From Byssochlamys sp. IMV 00236 (taxonomy: Eukaryota > Ascomycota > Eurotiomycetes > Eurotiales > Thermoascaceae): a DNA stretch of 40,672 bases. The position numbers and the translations under genes are program-made. Below the pieces are notes generated by a model. That model did not search any database, was not told where the DNA came from, and saw nothing but the letters and a program-made list of their open reading frames with translations. The DNA is taken from the NCBI GenBank assembly GCA_001931875.2, contig MSJH02000644.1:1-40672 (forward strand). Reading direction: 5' to 3'. This document shows positions 1 through 9,547 of the stretch, in pieces (position 1 is the stretch's first letter; the number at the start of each line of letters is the position of its first letter).

Positions 1-1836
1 GATCGCAGTGATGAGGCGGATCCTCGAAACTGGAGTCCATGGAAGAAAGGCCTATTGTTTACGGCCCTCATGACTAGTTCGTTCTTAGCGGACGGGTAAG
101 TGCAATTTGTTCCCCATGCTATCCGCACAGCATTGCTCATTGATCTCAGTGCGATGACTTGGGGCGCGACTATGGTTGTTCCACAGGCTCTAGAGTGGAA
201 AATCAGCGCTACGCATTCAGCAACGAGCATGAACTATGGAATCTTACTGCAGGGCTTTGGTGGCATGTTCGCAGTCCCTTTTATCGAGGCATATGGTCGA
301 TTCCCCGTTTGGCTCTGGCCACAAGTCATCACTATGTTCATGGTTCTGGGAGCCACATTGTCAAACGACTGGAGTACCTTCACTGCGTTCCGCTCTCTGC
401 AGGGTCTATTCGGGACGGTTCCCCAAGTTGTTGGACTTCCTATCATCCATGATATGTACGCACCAGAGGGTAAGTTTCTCCTATCTCCTACCTATTTTGT
501 ATAATTGTACTAACTTTCCCTTGTAGAATGGCCAAGCATGATCAACATCTGGTATGCTATTGCTATCGCTGCTTCTTCGGTAGTCACATTGTCTGTGCAT
601 CAATACTAATATCCCTAGGGGTACTACCTTCCTCGTTGGGCCGTTCCTTGGCCCTGCCATCGCAGGCTACATCTCCAACGCTGCCGGCTGGAAAGTATCT
701 TTTGCTGTCCTAACAGGGCTGTATGGATTTTCAACCCTACTGGTTCTCTGCTTTGGCTACGAAACCTACTATGCACGAGGTAGCCATGTGTCAACATCGT
801 GGTTCAAGTCACTTTTCAGCATTGGAAAGACAAACCGGGCTAAGGCTTCCACGTTTGCATACGAGTGCAAGACTCTTGTGCTTCTGATTTTCAAGTTTCC
901 CTTGCTTCTCACAGGTATGTGCTATCTCACCGTATGAATCACTGCTGCTTGTTGATACTGACTTGTTCTCTTTTCTAGGAATCGCAACCATGGTGAATTT
1001 CACTTGGCCTATCGGTAAGTTCTCTCATGATATTCCCATCTACCTGGGTAGTGCCTTTGTACTGACTGACTTTCCTAAGGGATCACCACTACAATCGATG
1101 GATTCCTCCATGCGGCGCCATACTTTTTCAACACGGTGCAGGCATCGTCGTTGCGTTTCGCTGGTGTCATCGGCGCTATCTGCGGTATGTTTTACCTGGC
1201 AAACCAACCAATATCACTCTGGCCCACAGCTCTGATGATATTCTCTCTCCCGAATAGGTTACATATTCGGCTACTACTTCAACGAATGGATCTTCAAGAA
1301 ACGGCGCTTCCACTGGCGTCCCGAGTATCGTCTTCATGGTGTCTGGGTGCCCATCTGCGCTATGGCCGGCGGTCTGCTCACGTATGGCCTAACTCTCCAA
1401 TTCGGTAAACACTGGATCGGTCTTGCTTTCGGCTGGGTCCTAGTAAATACCGGAATGATCGGTTCCACTGTGTAGGTTTATCCCTATCACTGAAGATCTT
1501 GAGATGGGAAGAGGAATGCTAACAAGACATCATAAAAGCGCAATCACCGCATACGCCCTTGAGAAATATCCTTCCCATGCTACTTGTGTATCGGCCATCA
1601 TCAACATGTGGCGCACCTGTGGAGGGTTCAGCGTTGGGTACTTCCAGCCCTCGTGGGTTGCGCGAGATGGCGTCGGTGTCGTCTTCGGTGTGCAAGCTGC
1701 CATTGTCGCTGTTTGCATCGTCCTGACCATTGTTCCTGTCATTGTCACTCAGCGAGGCAAACAGGACTCGATTGACGGTCTAGATCTAGACGATCATATG
1801 AGACATCAAGAGGCAGAACATTCTGAGGATGCCTGA
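1..1836 (+). CDS. MFS transporter, DHA1-type, 5'-truncated by window edge
   Basis: Plasma-membrane-type major facilitator, probably a drug/proton or polyamine antiporter of the fungal DHA1 group; the substrate cannot be read. Eight exons in frame: 1-95, 150-469, 527-551, 619-914, 979-1014, 1080-1184, 1258-1471, 1539-1836, giving 462 residues to the stop. It opens with DPRNWSPWKKG, the pre-TM1 motif of this fungal group. Hydrophobic helices follow, with GFGGMFAVPFIEAYGR and FRSLQGLFGT around TM2-TM4, FLGPAIAGYISNAAGW around TM5 and the loop FGYETYYARG after TM6. The C-terminus is acidic and cytosolic (GLDLDDHMRHQEAEHSEDA). Introns are 54-73 nt with canonical borders, and the third exon is only 25 nt. 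The start codon lies left of the window. It is tail-to-tail with the Zn2Cys6 regulator. Family call firm, substrate unknown. Confidence 0.88.
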
Positions 1837-2770
1837 GGCAGATCAGAAACGAATGATGCGTATATATATATATATGATCAACGTGCCAAGGTGTTGTATA
1901 TCTGAATTTATGTGAAAGTCTTATTTGTGAATAAGGATTAAACTGCTTGCTTTGATGGTGGATTATGTCATTTTGTACTGTTCTATATTGATTGTGATTA
2001 AAGGCATGTGAATATATTTTTGATGTTAATAAGGTGTTTCCTCACTGCGTATTGTAAATAGTAAATATAGCCCAAAGGACTGTTCTTATGCTCAATTACA
2101 GTCAGACGATTGTTAGATGTCCTCGACAGGAAATGGACTACACAGAGCCAAATTCACGACTGCTGATCCTGTGCAATGGACATAATAATTCTTATATCCA
2201 ATGCACATGGAGAGCGATATATTATGATTTAGCCTAGTTAATTCATTCGATACTCACTACCGATGTAGGCGTCAAAAGTTTTTTATAATGCCTGTCACTT
2301 GGCGCTGATCAACTGCAAAGGCAGGTCTATACGCGCCCAGTTGCGCTCCGAGGGCAAAACGATAGCCGATCTTAGTGCTTTTAGGAGCATCTGTGGTCTA
2401 CACAGTGGGACCACAACCGGAAGTGAATCTGCAGCCCCAGGACTGCTGCCAGGTAAGATGGCCCAGCCAGAGGGAAGCAGGTTTCCTGTTGGGATACAGT
2501 CGCGCATGTGATCGCGGTCCTGTATTTTGTAAATTGACTGTGTATTGTTAGTGTTCTGTTGTTTAAGACTCATGAATGGAGGTTTGTATACAACTTACCT
2601 CGAGGAGACAAATTCATGCACGAGCGGGCGCATATAAATGCGACCTTCCTTCCTAACGGCTATTGTCAAGGAAGAGCATTATATCGTATTTGCCGTCTTG
2701 TGCAAAGTTTATATGTGGATATCTTTCTGATAGGTCCATCGAGAACTTTCACTCCAGGGAAACTTCAAAG
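1837..2770. other. Convergent intergenic spacer with TA repeat
   Basis: Lies between the 3' ends of the transporter and the regulator. It is AT-rich at first, with a (TA)n run at 1861-1875, then mixed sequence. Open frames near 2295-2573 and 2559-2978 have no recognisable protein features. I see no RNA gene or element. Confidence 0.6.
1861..1875. repeat. (TA)n microsatellite
   Basis: Fifteen bases of alternating T and A just after the transporter stop, in its probable 3' UTR. Confidence 0.8.
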
Positions 2771-5401
2771 TCAGCCTTCGTTGTTCCCCTGGAACGCTTC
2801 CGGGAAGAAGCCAGGGGGAGGCCATATGTCCGCGATAGATTGCGGATGGGTCAATGGCTGCGAGCCGATCAAGCGGTCGGGATCATTGCAGAATGCTTGG
2901 AATGTACTGTCGTCGATAAAACCGAAGTCTTCCAACGCCTCTTCACGACTGTTGGCCCACTCGTTTGTGTCTAGATAGGCAAGATCGTTGAAGATAGAAT
3001 CTAGGTCACCATGAGGGGATGGGTTCTCAACGGCGGCCTGGGTTCCCTGACATGTACCATGTGGCGCGTTGTTTGAGCTGGAAGGCTGGGCTGCGTTCGC
3101 GGCGGAGGAATCAGGAGTTGGAGGATGCGTCTGAGCACCAGGTCCTAGGCTTGCCTCTGGTCCGATCTGCGAAACGGTCTTGCTAATCTCGACTGGAGTA
3201 TCCAGTGGCCGTGAGAAAAGCTCCGAGAGAATCGAAAGGTCGACATTTTCCGTTGCGGAATTCTGTGGTGTGAGGTAATAAGAATCTATAGGGATTCTGA
3301 TACCCATGATGGGAGGAGTGAAATCGGTGTCAGTGTTGCCATTTCGATGGAAAGAACCCCACGACGAAGGCGCTATAGGGTTATCGTTCATTTTCTCTGG
3401 CTGTCTTATAGCGGCGTCCGCAGCGCCCGCGCCTAGGGGAAGAGAATTCCAGATGTCCTGTGTGGATTTCTCCGGGGATATCAATCGCCTTTTCCCGATA
3501 GCTAATGAACGGGACGTATCACCCAAGAGGGCACGTCGCTCAATCGATGTCGCCAAGGATCGGAATGCAGGCCAACAGTGACCAATCTCGAAGATCTCCT
3601 GGAGGACTGTTTCCAGCCATCTACGGAATGGGAAACTTTCCAACTCGAGTTTCTCCCGTACATTCGACGCTCTTTCGACTATAGAACGACAGGCGAACTC
3701 GAAGATGGGCGGTAGTCCGCATGAATTGAAATTTTGACCATGTTGCGATAGCAGCGGTGCTATGCGGTATAGAAGTTTCTTGGTCGCATCAAAGGACGGT
3801 CTCTGCATACCAGGCTGATCACGTTCGCCGGCCGTGAGACGGGAGAATAGAGACAATAAGGTGGCCGCGTACGTCAGAGCCAGATACGTCTGGTGCGGGA
3901 GTAACGGTGGAGAGCCATCCGAGGAACTACCTTCAACTTCCATCAGTCGACACCTTGATGGCAATCGTTCGTCCCATTTCTTTAAGTCCCGGAGAATCCG
4001 CTGCGTGAGGACCTGGTCACGATTGCCTGTTGAGAGATCCCGCGCAATCTTGTTCAGAACCGCTGCCAGTTCGATCAGGCGATTGAAACAACTGAGAGCC
4101 AAGAGCGGACCACGACGAGGCATACCTGGTCCCTGGGCCCGATGTTCGCCAGATAGACAGAGAACATCTACCCATGGGCTCCATTCTTCCAGACCGTCTT
4201 CCTCCAGAGGCGGGATCTTGGCCAGGTCTTCTGGCCGCATACAGGGGCATCGCGAGAGGCGAACAGCCAGCAGGGAGTCGATCACGAAACAACCCAGAAA
4301 GGCCGCTTTTCCCTGCTTAATCTCCGACGCCCTTCGCGGCGATGGGAGAATGCCTCCTTGCCCCATCGCGACCACCATGCGTGTCGCCTGCCCACTGAGC
4401 AGCCAGGCCGCCGTCCAGTCCTCCAGACCCATATTGACCATCGTCAATAGCAATAAAGCCTGGATATGCCCTATCTCGAATTTCTCCTTCTCCGATGGGA
4501 TTAGGCTGCGTGCCACCTTGTAGTATTCCTGCACCTTTGGCGACATAGCATTTCCCGTGTTCTCCGCCGATCCAACCCGTATGGGATGCCGTTGAGCAAC
4601 CGTATAACTGAGGATAGCCCACAGAGCGGCATGATCTCCAGAACCAGATGTAGACTTCCCAGCCGAAACAGGAGCCGTGGGGTAGAGGTAGGACGCCTTG
4701 AGAACATTGTGCTTGGCGATAATGGGGAACCAGGTATGCGTTTTGGCGAAGTACCATTCTAATAACTGGGAGGTCTGCGGCGGCAATTCCAAAGCCTGCG
4801 GACTGGACGCCGCCGACCTATCCCTATCAGTGTCCGTCGAGAAAGAATGTCTGGGCCTCTTCGCTGGGGGAGCGTCGGAAGTATTCACCACCCGGGGCGT
4901 ATCCAACGCCTTGGAGGTGGAATCTCGTGCAACGCGGAAGCCCCATTCCTCATCGCTATGGCCGCGGGGGCGTTTGACAAAGGGCAGGGTTCGATCGGCA
5001 TCCTGGTTTGTGAGCATCTTCTCGAGGGCACCATAGAGCTTGCTGGACTTCCAGGTCTCGTGCAGGCTTTCTGCGGCGCTGTCATCGGTCCAGAGACTCA
5101 TCAGTTGCGGCCGTCGTGTAGCGGACTCTGCCGTTACCCCCAGCAAGTTCAGCATGGTGTCCTCGAGCCCGTCGATATTGCAGAGGGACAGTGCCCATAG
5201 CTTCTCGAGGCCTCTGACATAGCCCTCGGGCAGACCACGCTTCTTCGCATGGGGGTCATAGGAGCAGACGTGACCGGATGTCTGGCAAGCCGAGCATGTC
5301 GGGCGAATCCCGTCGCATTTGTCCTTCTTGCTGCGACAGCGGTCGCAGGCGCGCGATACCCTCTTGCGACGAGAGCCTCTGAGCTCCGATCCCTCTTCCA
5401 T
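2771..5401 (-). CDS. Zn(II)2Cys6 transcription factor, QutA/QA-1F-like
   Basis: Nuclear DNA-binding regulator, 876 aa, one uninterrupted exon. The binuclear zinc cluster is at the N-terminus with C19-x2-C22-x6-C29-x6-C36-x2-C39-x6-C46, preceded by a basic stretch and followed by the linker KKRGLPEGYVRGLEKLW. That linker is characteristic of the quinate activators QutA (Aspergillus) and QA-1F (Neurospora). The middle homology region also follows that family: LLEWYFAKTHTWFPI, ARSLIPSE, LEDWTAAWLLSGQATRM and the acidic EEDGLEEWSPW. The C-terminal part is Ser/Pro/Asp-rich, as in activation domains. The ATG at 5401 starts the protein close before the zinc cluster, as usual for the family. No quinate enzyme genes (dehydroquinase, quinate dehydrogenase, permease) are in the window, so a paralogue controlling another pathway is as likely as QutA itself. 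It shares a 1.2 kb divergent spacer with the Cys-rich gene. Confidence 0.88.
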   Translation of the reverse strand: MEEGSELRGSRRKRVSRACDRCRSKKDKCDGIRPTCSACQTSGHVCSYDPHAKKRGLPEGYVRGLEKLWALSLCNIDGLEDTMLNLLGVTAESATRRPQLMSLWTDDSAAESLHETWKSSKLYGALEKMLTNQDADRTLPFVKRPRGHSDEEWGFRVARDSTSKALDTPRVVNTSDAPPAKRPRHSFSTDTDRDRSAASSPQALELPPQTSQLLEWYFAKTHTWFPIIAKHNVLKASYLYPTAPVSAGKSTSGSGDHAALWAILSYTVAQRHPIRVGSAENTGNAMSPKVQEYYKVARSLIPSEKEKFEIGHIQALLLLTMVNMGLEDWTAAWLLSGQATRMVVAMGQGGILPSPRRASEIKQGKAAFLGCFVIDSLLAVRLSRCPCMRPEDLAKIPPLEEDGLEEWSPWVDVLCLSGEHRAQGPGMPRRGPLLALSCFNRLIELAAVLNKIARDLSTGNRDQVLTQRILRDLKKWDERLPSRCRLMEVEGSSSDGSPPLLPHQTYLALTYAATLLSLFSRLTAGERDQPGMQRPSFDATKKLLYRIAPLLSQHGQNFNSCGLPPIFEFACRSIVERASNVREKLELESFPFRRWLETVLQEIFEIGHCWPAFRSLATSIERRALLGDTSRSLAIGKRRLISPEKSTQDIWNSLPLGAGAADAAIRQPEKMNDNPIAPSSWGSFHRNGNTDTDFTPPIMGIRIPIDSYYLTPQNSATENVDLSILSELFSRPLDTPVEISKTVSQIGPEASLGPGAQTHPPTPDSSAANAAQPSSSNNAPHGTCQGTQAAVENPSPHGDLDSIFNDLAYLDTNEWANSREEALEDFGFIDDSTFQAFCNDPDRLIGSQPLTHPQSIADIWPPPGFFPEAFQGNNEG

Positions 5402-5638
5402 GAGGGCTGGCGTTTAGGAACACGCGGACATGACCTGCCGTGGCGAACGATGCACACTCGTGAGAGACATCCAAGGCGTCGAGGAGAGACAATACACAAT
5501 CACCGCGATTGCTTTTTCAATGTTTTCCTAAAAGACGATTCCCACGGGGACGATCTGGGGTATGTGTCGTGGGGTTTCTGGTCCTTTAGTCACGTTCGGC
5601 CATTGTCTGCGGAACGGATTAGATAAGATTAGTCGGTG

Positions 5639-5647
5639 TACGGAGTA
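5639..5647 (+). repeat. TACGGAGTA motif, copy 1
   Basis: Perfect 9-mer in the divergent spacer upstream of the Zn2Cys6 regulator; one of six copies in the window, all outside genes. Confidence 0.7.
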
Positions 5648-6258
5648 GTTCCGTCGTCGGTCGTCAGTATTCTTATACTGGTTATTCCAGGGGACGTCGA
5701 CAATGATGTCTTGGACAATTAATGCTGATCTTGTGCATTAGACTATCTCATACTCGACAATTTCCCATGATACGAGCTTGGTTCTGTGGTTTGAGATCTC
5801 CAGTTCGTCTAACCACGAGGGTAAGCTGTACTAAACTATCGACAAAACACATGATACCAGATTAATGATCTGATACGAACGGTGCAGCTTCTGGCCACTG
5901 CCGCGCCAGATGAAGGACCAATGCTCCTTAGTAAGTCCACCAGTTGAGACGTGCTGTCTCCATCGTTAAGCTTAAAGAGCCGGTTCAACGGGGCTTAAAG
6001 ATCTTGTTGAGTTTAACAGATAGCTTTATCCTCGACGGAATCGATACACAAGGTAAAATCTCATTTGTAGTTATCAGAATATAGAGTCGACCAGTCGCCG
6101 TTCAGATATATTTGTATTTGCAGTGGTTCGGGATCGGGCATACCATAGATAGAACGCATTTCAAATACGCACAGCAGCAGATCGCTAAGAATCCAATACA
6201 CTTATAGAGGATGCTTTGCCCAGAAATAAGTAAACAAATTAGTATATAACTACTCTGG

Positions 6259-6322
6259 ATAATAAAATAATAATAATAATAATAACAATCATAATAATAA
6301 TAAAATAATAAAACAATAATAA
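6259..6322. repeat. Imperfect (AAT)n microsatellite
   Basis: Run of AAT/AATA units with a few interruptions (AAC, AATC), about 64 bases, roughly 290 bp upstream of the Cys-rich gene. Confidence 0.85.
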
Positions 6323-6613
6323 CTTATGCCCCTGACCAGCCCCACAAGTACCAGTCTAAAAGACCCGCTAAGGCTGACCGCCCAGCCTGCTGATTGGCCC
6401 CTTGCTTTAACTGTTCCTGAAGCTTCAATTCACATCTCTTTCTATCTTTCTATCCATCTCTTCTGCTCTTCTTCCGTTTCTCATCGGACGGCCGTTCCTC
6501 CAAGGCACCCCAATCTCCCTCTTACCCTCCCATCAGGGAGGCGTTCTCTCGGTCTGTCCATTCGCTGATTCTTCTGTGCCATTCCCTCTCTTCTTTGGCC
6601 TCCCACCAAGCCC

Positions 6614-7573
6614 ATGCATCCCGATCCCTCCTGGGATATCGCCGCCCATTACGGGACCACCATGCCAGCGCGAGCCACAGAACCTGCCGCCTTTGCTGCG
6701 GCCACAGCAGGCTGGAAGAAGCGGAAACTGGATGCCGTTTACCATGAGCATCCAGCATTACCAGATGAGTAAGTAGACAGAACGAAAAGGACTACGTCCC
6801 GGAAGATGTAGGGGGGAAGTATCCGACTGACATGAAACGGTAACAACAGAACCACTTTCTCTCCATCACCTGTACAACACAATCTCTATTCTCCACTTCA
6901 CGTCGACTATCGAACTGAAGATGAGATGATGAACTCGAATCCAGCGTTTCTGGCAACAGATGCAATGATGCATCCTCGCCCCCGCATTCAGCCCTCCCTC
7001 ACGAAAAAGCGACGCCTATTGCATCAGCAGCAACAGCAACCACAACAACCACAGTACATCCAGCAACCTCAACCTCGATTATATGCCCTTAATACGAATC
7101 TCAAAACTCCCTCGAGACTCTACTCGCCGGAGATCTCACCTAAGACTATCCCTTCCTCTATGGACCAACATCAGTACCCCACCCAGGTGGCTGCTGCCTC
7201 TGTCCTCCGTCCCTGCCACATCTGTCACCGACGACCGACAACGCGTGAGGTACTCGACGCATATGCGACTTGTGAACTTTGTGGCGAGCGAGCGTGTTAC
7301 ATTTGTCTAAGAGAATGCAGCGCGGTGGATTGCCGGGGCGCGGGCTCGACCCCTTCCATTGCTGTCCCGTCTCTGTATGGACCGGATGCCATGATTGATG
7401 ACACCGATGATGTTCCCCCTGCAAGTGGTTGGAGACAGACCGATTGGAGGTATCCGCAGGCAGCAGATGTCGGGAAGAGAAGGAAAGTGTGCTCATGGTG
7501 TGCGGTCGAGGGGTTGACTGACGGTGGCATGGAAGTCGTACATTGTCTGGACTGTGTCCGGCGGGTGACATGA
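6614..7573 (+). CDS. Conserved-looking Cys-rich protein with FYVE-like zinc-finger spacing
   Basis: I do not recognise the family. Two exons, 6614-6768 and 6850-7573, join in frame (split codon GA/A) to give 292 aa. The first exon carries a basic KKRK patch at residues 35-38. Residues about 110-128 are Gln/Pro-rich (CAG/CAA tract). The C-terminal half holds twelve cysteines: C174-x2-C177, C193-x2-C196-x4-C201-x2-C204, C208, C213, C266-x2-C269, C284-x2-C287. The first eight paired positions match the order and spacing of a FYVE-type double-zinc finger (CxxC, CxxC-x4-CxxC, late CxxC preceded by KRRKV), but the lipid-binding R(R/K)HHCR motif is absent. A second in-frame ATG at residue 17 has a better context. 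The gene is certain enough from splice and Cys pattern; the function is open. Confidence 0.75.
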
Positions 7574-8136
7574 CTTTGATACCGCTTGTCATTCAACAAT
7601 TGGAGCGACTATCTCAGGAGGAAGAACATAGTTTTCGGGGAGGTTTACACGGAATCAGCACAAACACGACTGGAAGGACAGGACACGTCGTTTTCTCCCA
7701 TCATTTCTATTATCACTTTCCTACAGTCTCATGTCATATTATACCCACACCCTGTATATCCTGTCAGATTATACCCGCATCGTTCCAATGGAAGAGTATA
7801 ATGAAACGGATTTTATGATATTCCAGAGTTAATTTATCCCAAACAAATCAGAAATCTACTGTCAGTATTGGTCAAGTAAGTTTGAAGAGAAAATAAAGAT
7901 AGATTTACACCATTTAAAAATGTGGGTTTGTCTCCCTGATAAAACTATGCGCCATTCCAAACACTGCTAGCAGAAGGAGTGGTATATAATTTTCGAACCA
8001 CCCCCAAAGGAGAATGGAGAACAAGGAAAGCAAGATGCATGTCCGTATGGAGATTTATATATATATATTCTCGGCACAAGATGCGATGTTGTCAATCCCC
8101 CTCCCAATCCATCATGCAAAGAGATGAAATATCTGA
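7574..8136. other. Convergent intergenic spacer
   Basis: Lies between the 3' ends of the Cys-rich gene and nus1. It is AT-rich with candidate poly(A) contexts (AATAAA near 7892). No gene or structured repeat seen. Confidence 0.55.
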
Positions 8137-9250
8137 TTACCGCCCGAATCGCATCTGGGCCCTCGCGTACCGACACAGCCCGCGCAGGAAGCCTTGATAT
8201 TCGACCGCGTCCCGGCCACCGGTGATGCTGCTGCTACGGTCGCCGGTGCAGAAGATCTCCGTCAGACGAATCTGCCATGGTGGATATCCATCCAGCTTCA
8301 CATAAGGACCGAAGATCAAGAGTAGGTCTGGCTCTGGTGAGATGATGGGGGTCGGCAACAGACCGTCGTCGCCGTTTTGCGTTGGCTGCGACGTGATTTC
8401 ACTGATCTCTGCGTCGATCAGTTCCGTGCTGATATCGTCAGGTGAGAGCTTGCCGTTCTGCGCCATCTCGGTCAAGGTCTTGGTAAGGTCGACCAGCGTC
8501 TCACGTCCATCCGGGGCGGAGAGAAGGAGGATAGTCAACGTTGCAGGGTTGTGCTTATTCTCGCTCCTTTCGACATCTGACAAACGGTAGACGGGATGAT
8601 GAGGAGCAAAGACCAAGAGAGTGGGTTGATGCGAAGGAGGTCCATAGTAGGAAGCGAGTTTACTGGTGACAACCTGATGCAGGACTGGTATGTAGGACTT
8701 GAGGATGCCTGGAATCTTGTCAGTATAGGTGCCAGTGCATGTTCCATAGCCGATGCATACCGCTCTTCTCATAGATGCTCAATGTCGGAATCCCAGCACA
8801 TGCACTCCAGGCCGCGAGTTCTGCTACTTCATCCATGAGCCCTTCCAGCGCATCTTCCTGCTTCCGCAGCGAGAGCACCACGCTCAAATGCTCTGGCAGA
8901 CGGTTTAATCCCTTGACATCCTTCTGAATCAGCTCCGGTGTGTGGTGGTGATAGTACAGGATAGCTAAGATCCGATCCACGACGGCACGGTAGCTCTGCG
9001 TCAGACGAACGTAGATGCTAAAGCAAATATGAATGAGGGTATAGAGCAGCAGGTGCAGCTGTGACTTGACGAAGTTTCGAATCGGTGTAGGCTTCTGTTT
9101 CCGTCCGCTCTTGCGGCGTGGAGTTCGACGTAGCTCCGAGGGCTCTGGCAGATAGGACCGGACGATGCGCTCCCTGTCGGAGACAGACAGGGAGGTTCCT
9201 CGAGTACGAACGTCCCGCCGGAGCAGTTCTGCGTCTTTGGTAGACACCAT
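8137..9250 (-). CDS. nus1: Nus1, subunit of cis-prenyltransferase (dehydrodolichyl diphosphate synthase)
   Basis: Non-catalytic partner of the Rer2/Srt1-type cis-prenyltransferase that makes dolichol for N-glycosylation at the ER and lipid droplets (NgBR in animals). Two exons on the minus strand, 8761-9250 and 8709-free 8137-8708 (intron 8709-8760), giving 353 aa. Hydrophobic residues about 63-83 form an ER membrane anchor. The region LNRLPEHLSVVLSLRK matches the start of the prenyltransferase fold with the catalytic Asp region degenerate, as in Nus1. AWSACAGIPTLSIYEKSG continues the fold across the intron. The C-terminus is QMRFGR, containing the R-x-G motif (R350-G352) that this subunit supplies to the shared active site. 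The start codon has a strong context (CCGCCATGG). It is divergent from sec10 with 297 bp between the start codons. Confidence 0.9.
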
Positions 9251-9547
9251 GGCGGGTGGACTGTTTCTTCAGGATGGGAGAGGATCGGTGATGATGGTAC
9301 GGAAAGGAAAGGATTGGGTTCCGTGGTATTAGATTACTGGGGACGTGGCGATACCCCACACGACAGCTGCGGACTTCCCATTCCTACTTATGGAGCTTCA
9401 TCAGAAACGCCCCTCGAAAGAAAGGAACCTACGCTTCACACCAATACTTATCTATGGAGACTTCAGTTCCTTGAATCGATCTCCCTCATCCCCGTTTACG
9501 TCCTTGTCCGGCTGCATGCATGGGAGTGACTGTCGGAAATCGCAGCC
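9251..9547. promoter_or_regulatory. Shared divergent promoter nus1/sec10
   Basis: Only 297 bp separate the two start codons, so promoter elements and both leaders must lie here. No clear TATA box is visible. The right half contains ATGs upstream of the sec10 start in another frame (about 9390 and 9518), which would act as upstream ORFs if transcription began before them. Confidence 0.5.

Larger units (their letters stand above)
5402..6613. other. Divergent promoter region, 1.2 kb
   Basis: Separates the Zn2Cys6 regulator and the Cys-rich protein, so it must hold both promoters. It contains one TACGGAGTA site at 5639, an AAT-type microsatellite at 6259-6322, and a C/T-rich stretch (about 6430-6600) before the right-hand start, typical of fungal core promoters and leaders. 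No further gene seen. Confidence 0.6.

Noticed and set aside
3834..4523. 229-codon plus-strand frame
   Set aside because: Antisense to the Zn2Cys6 regulator, Arg/Ser-rich as shadows usually are.
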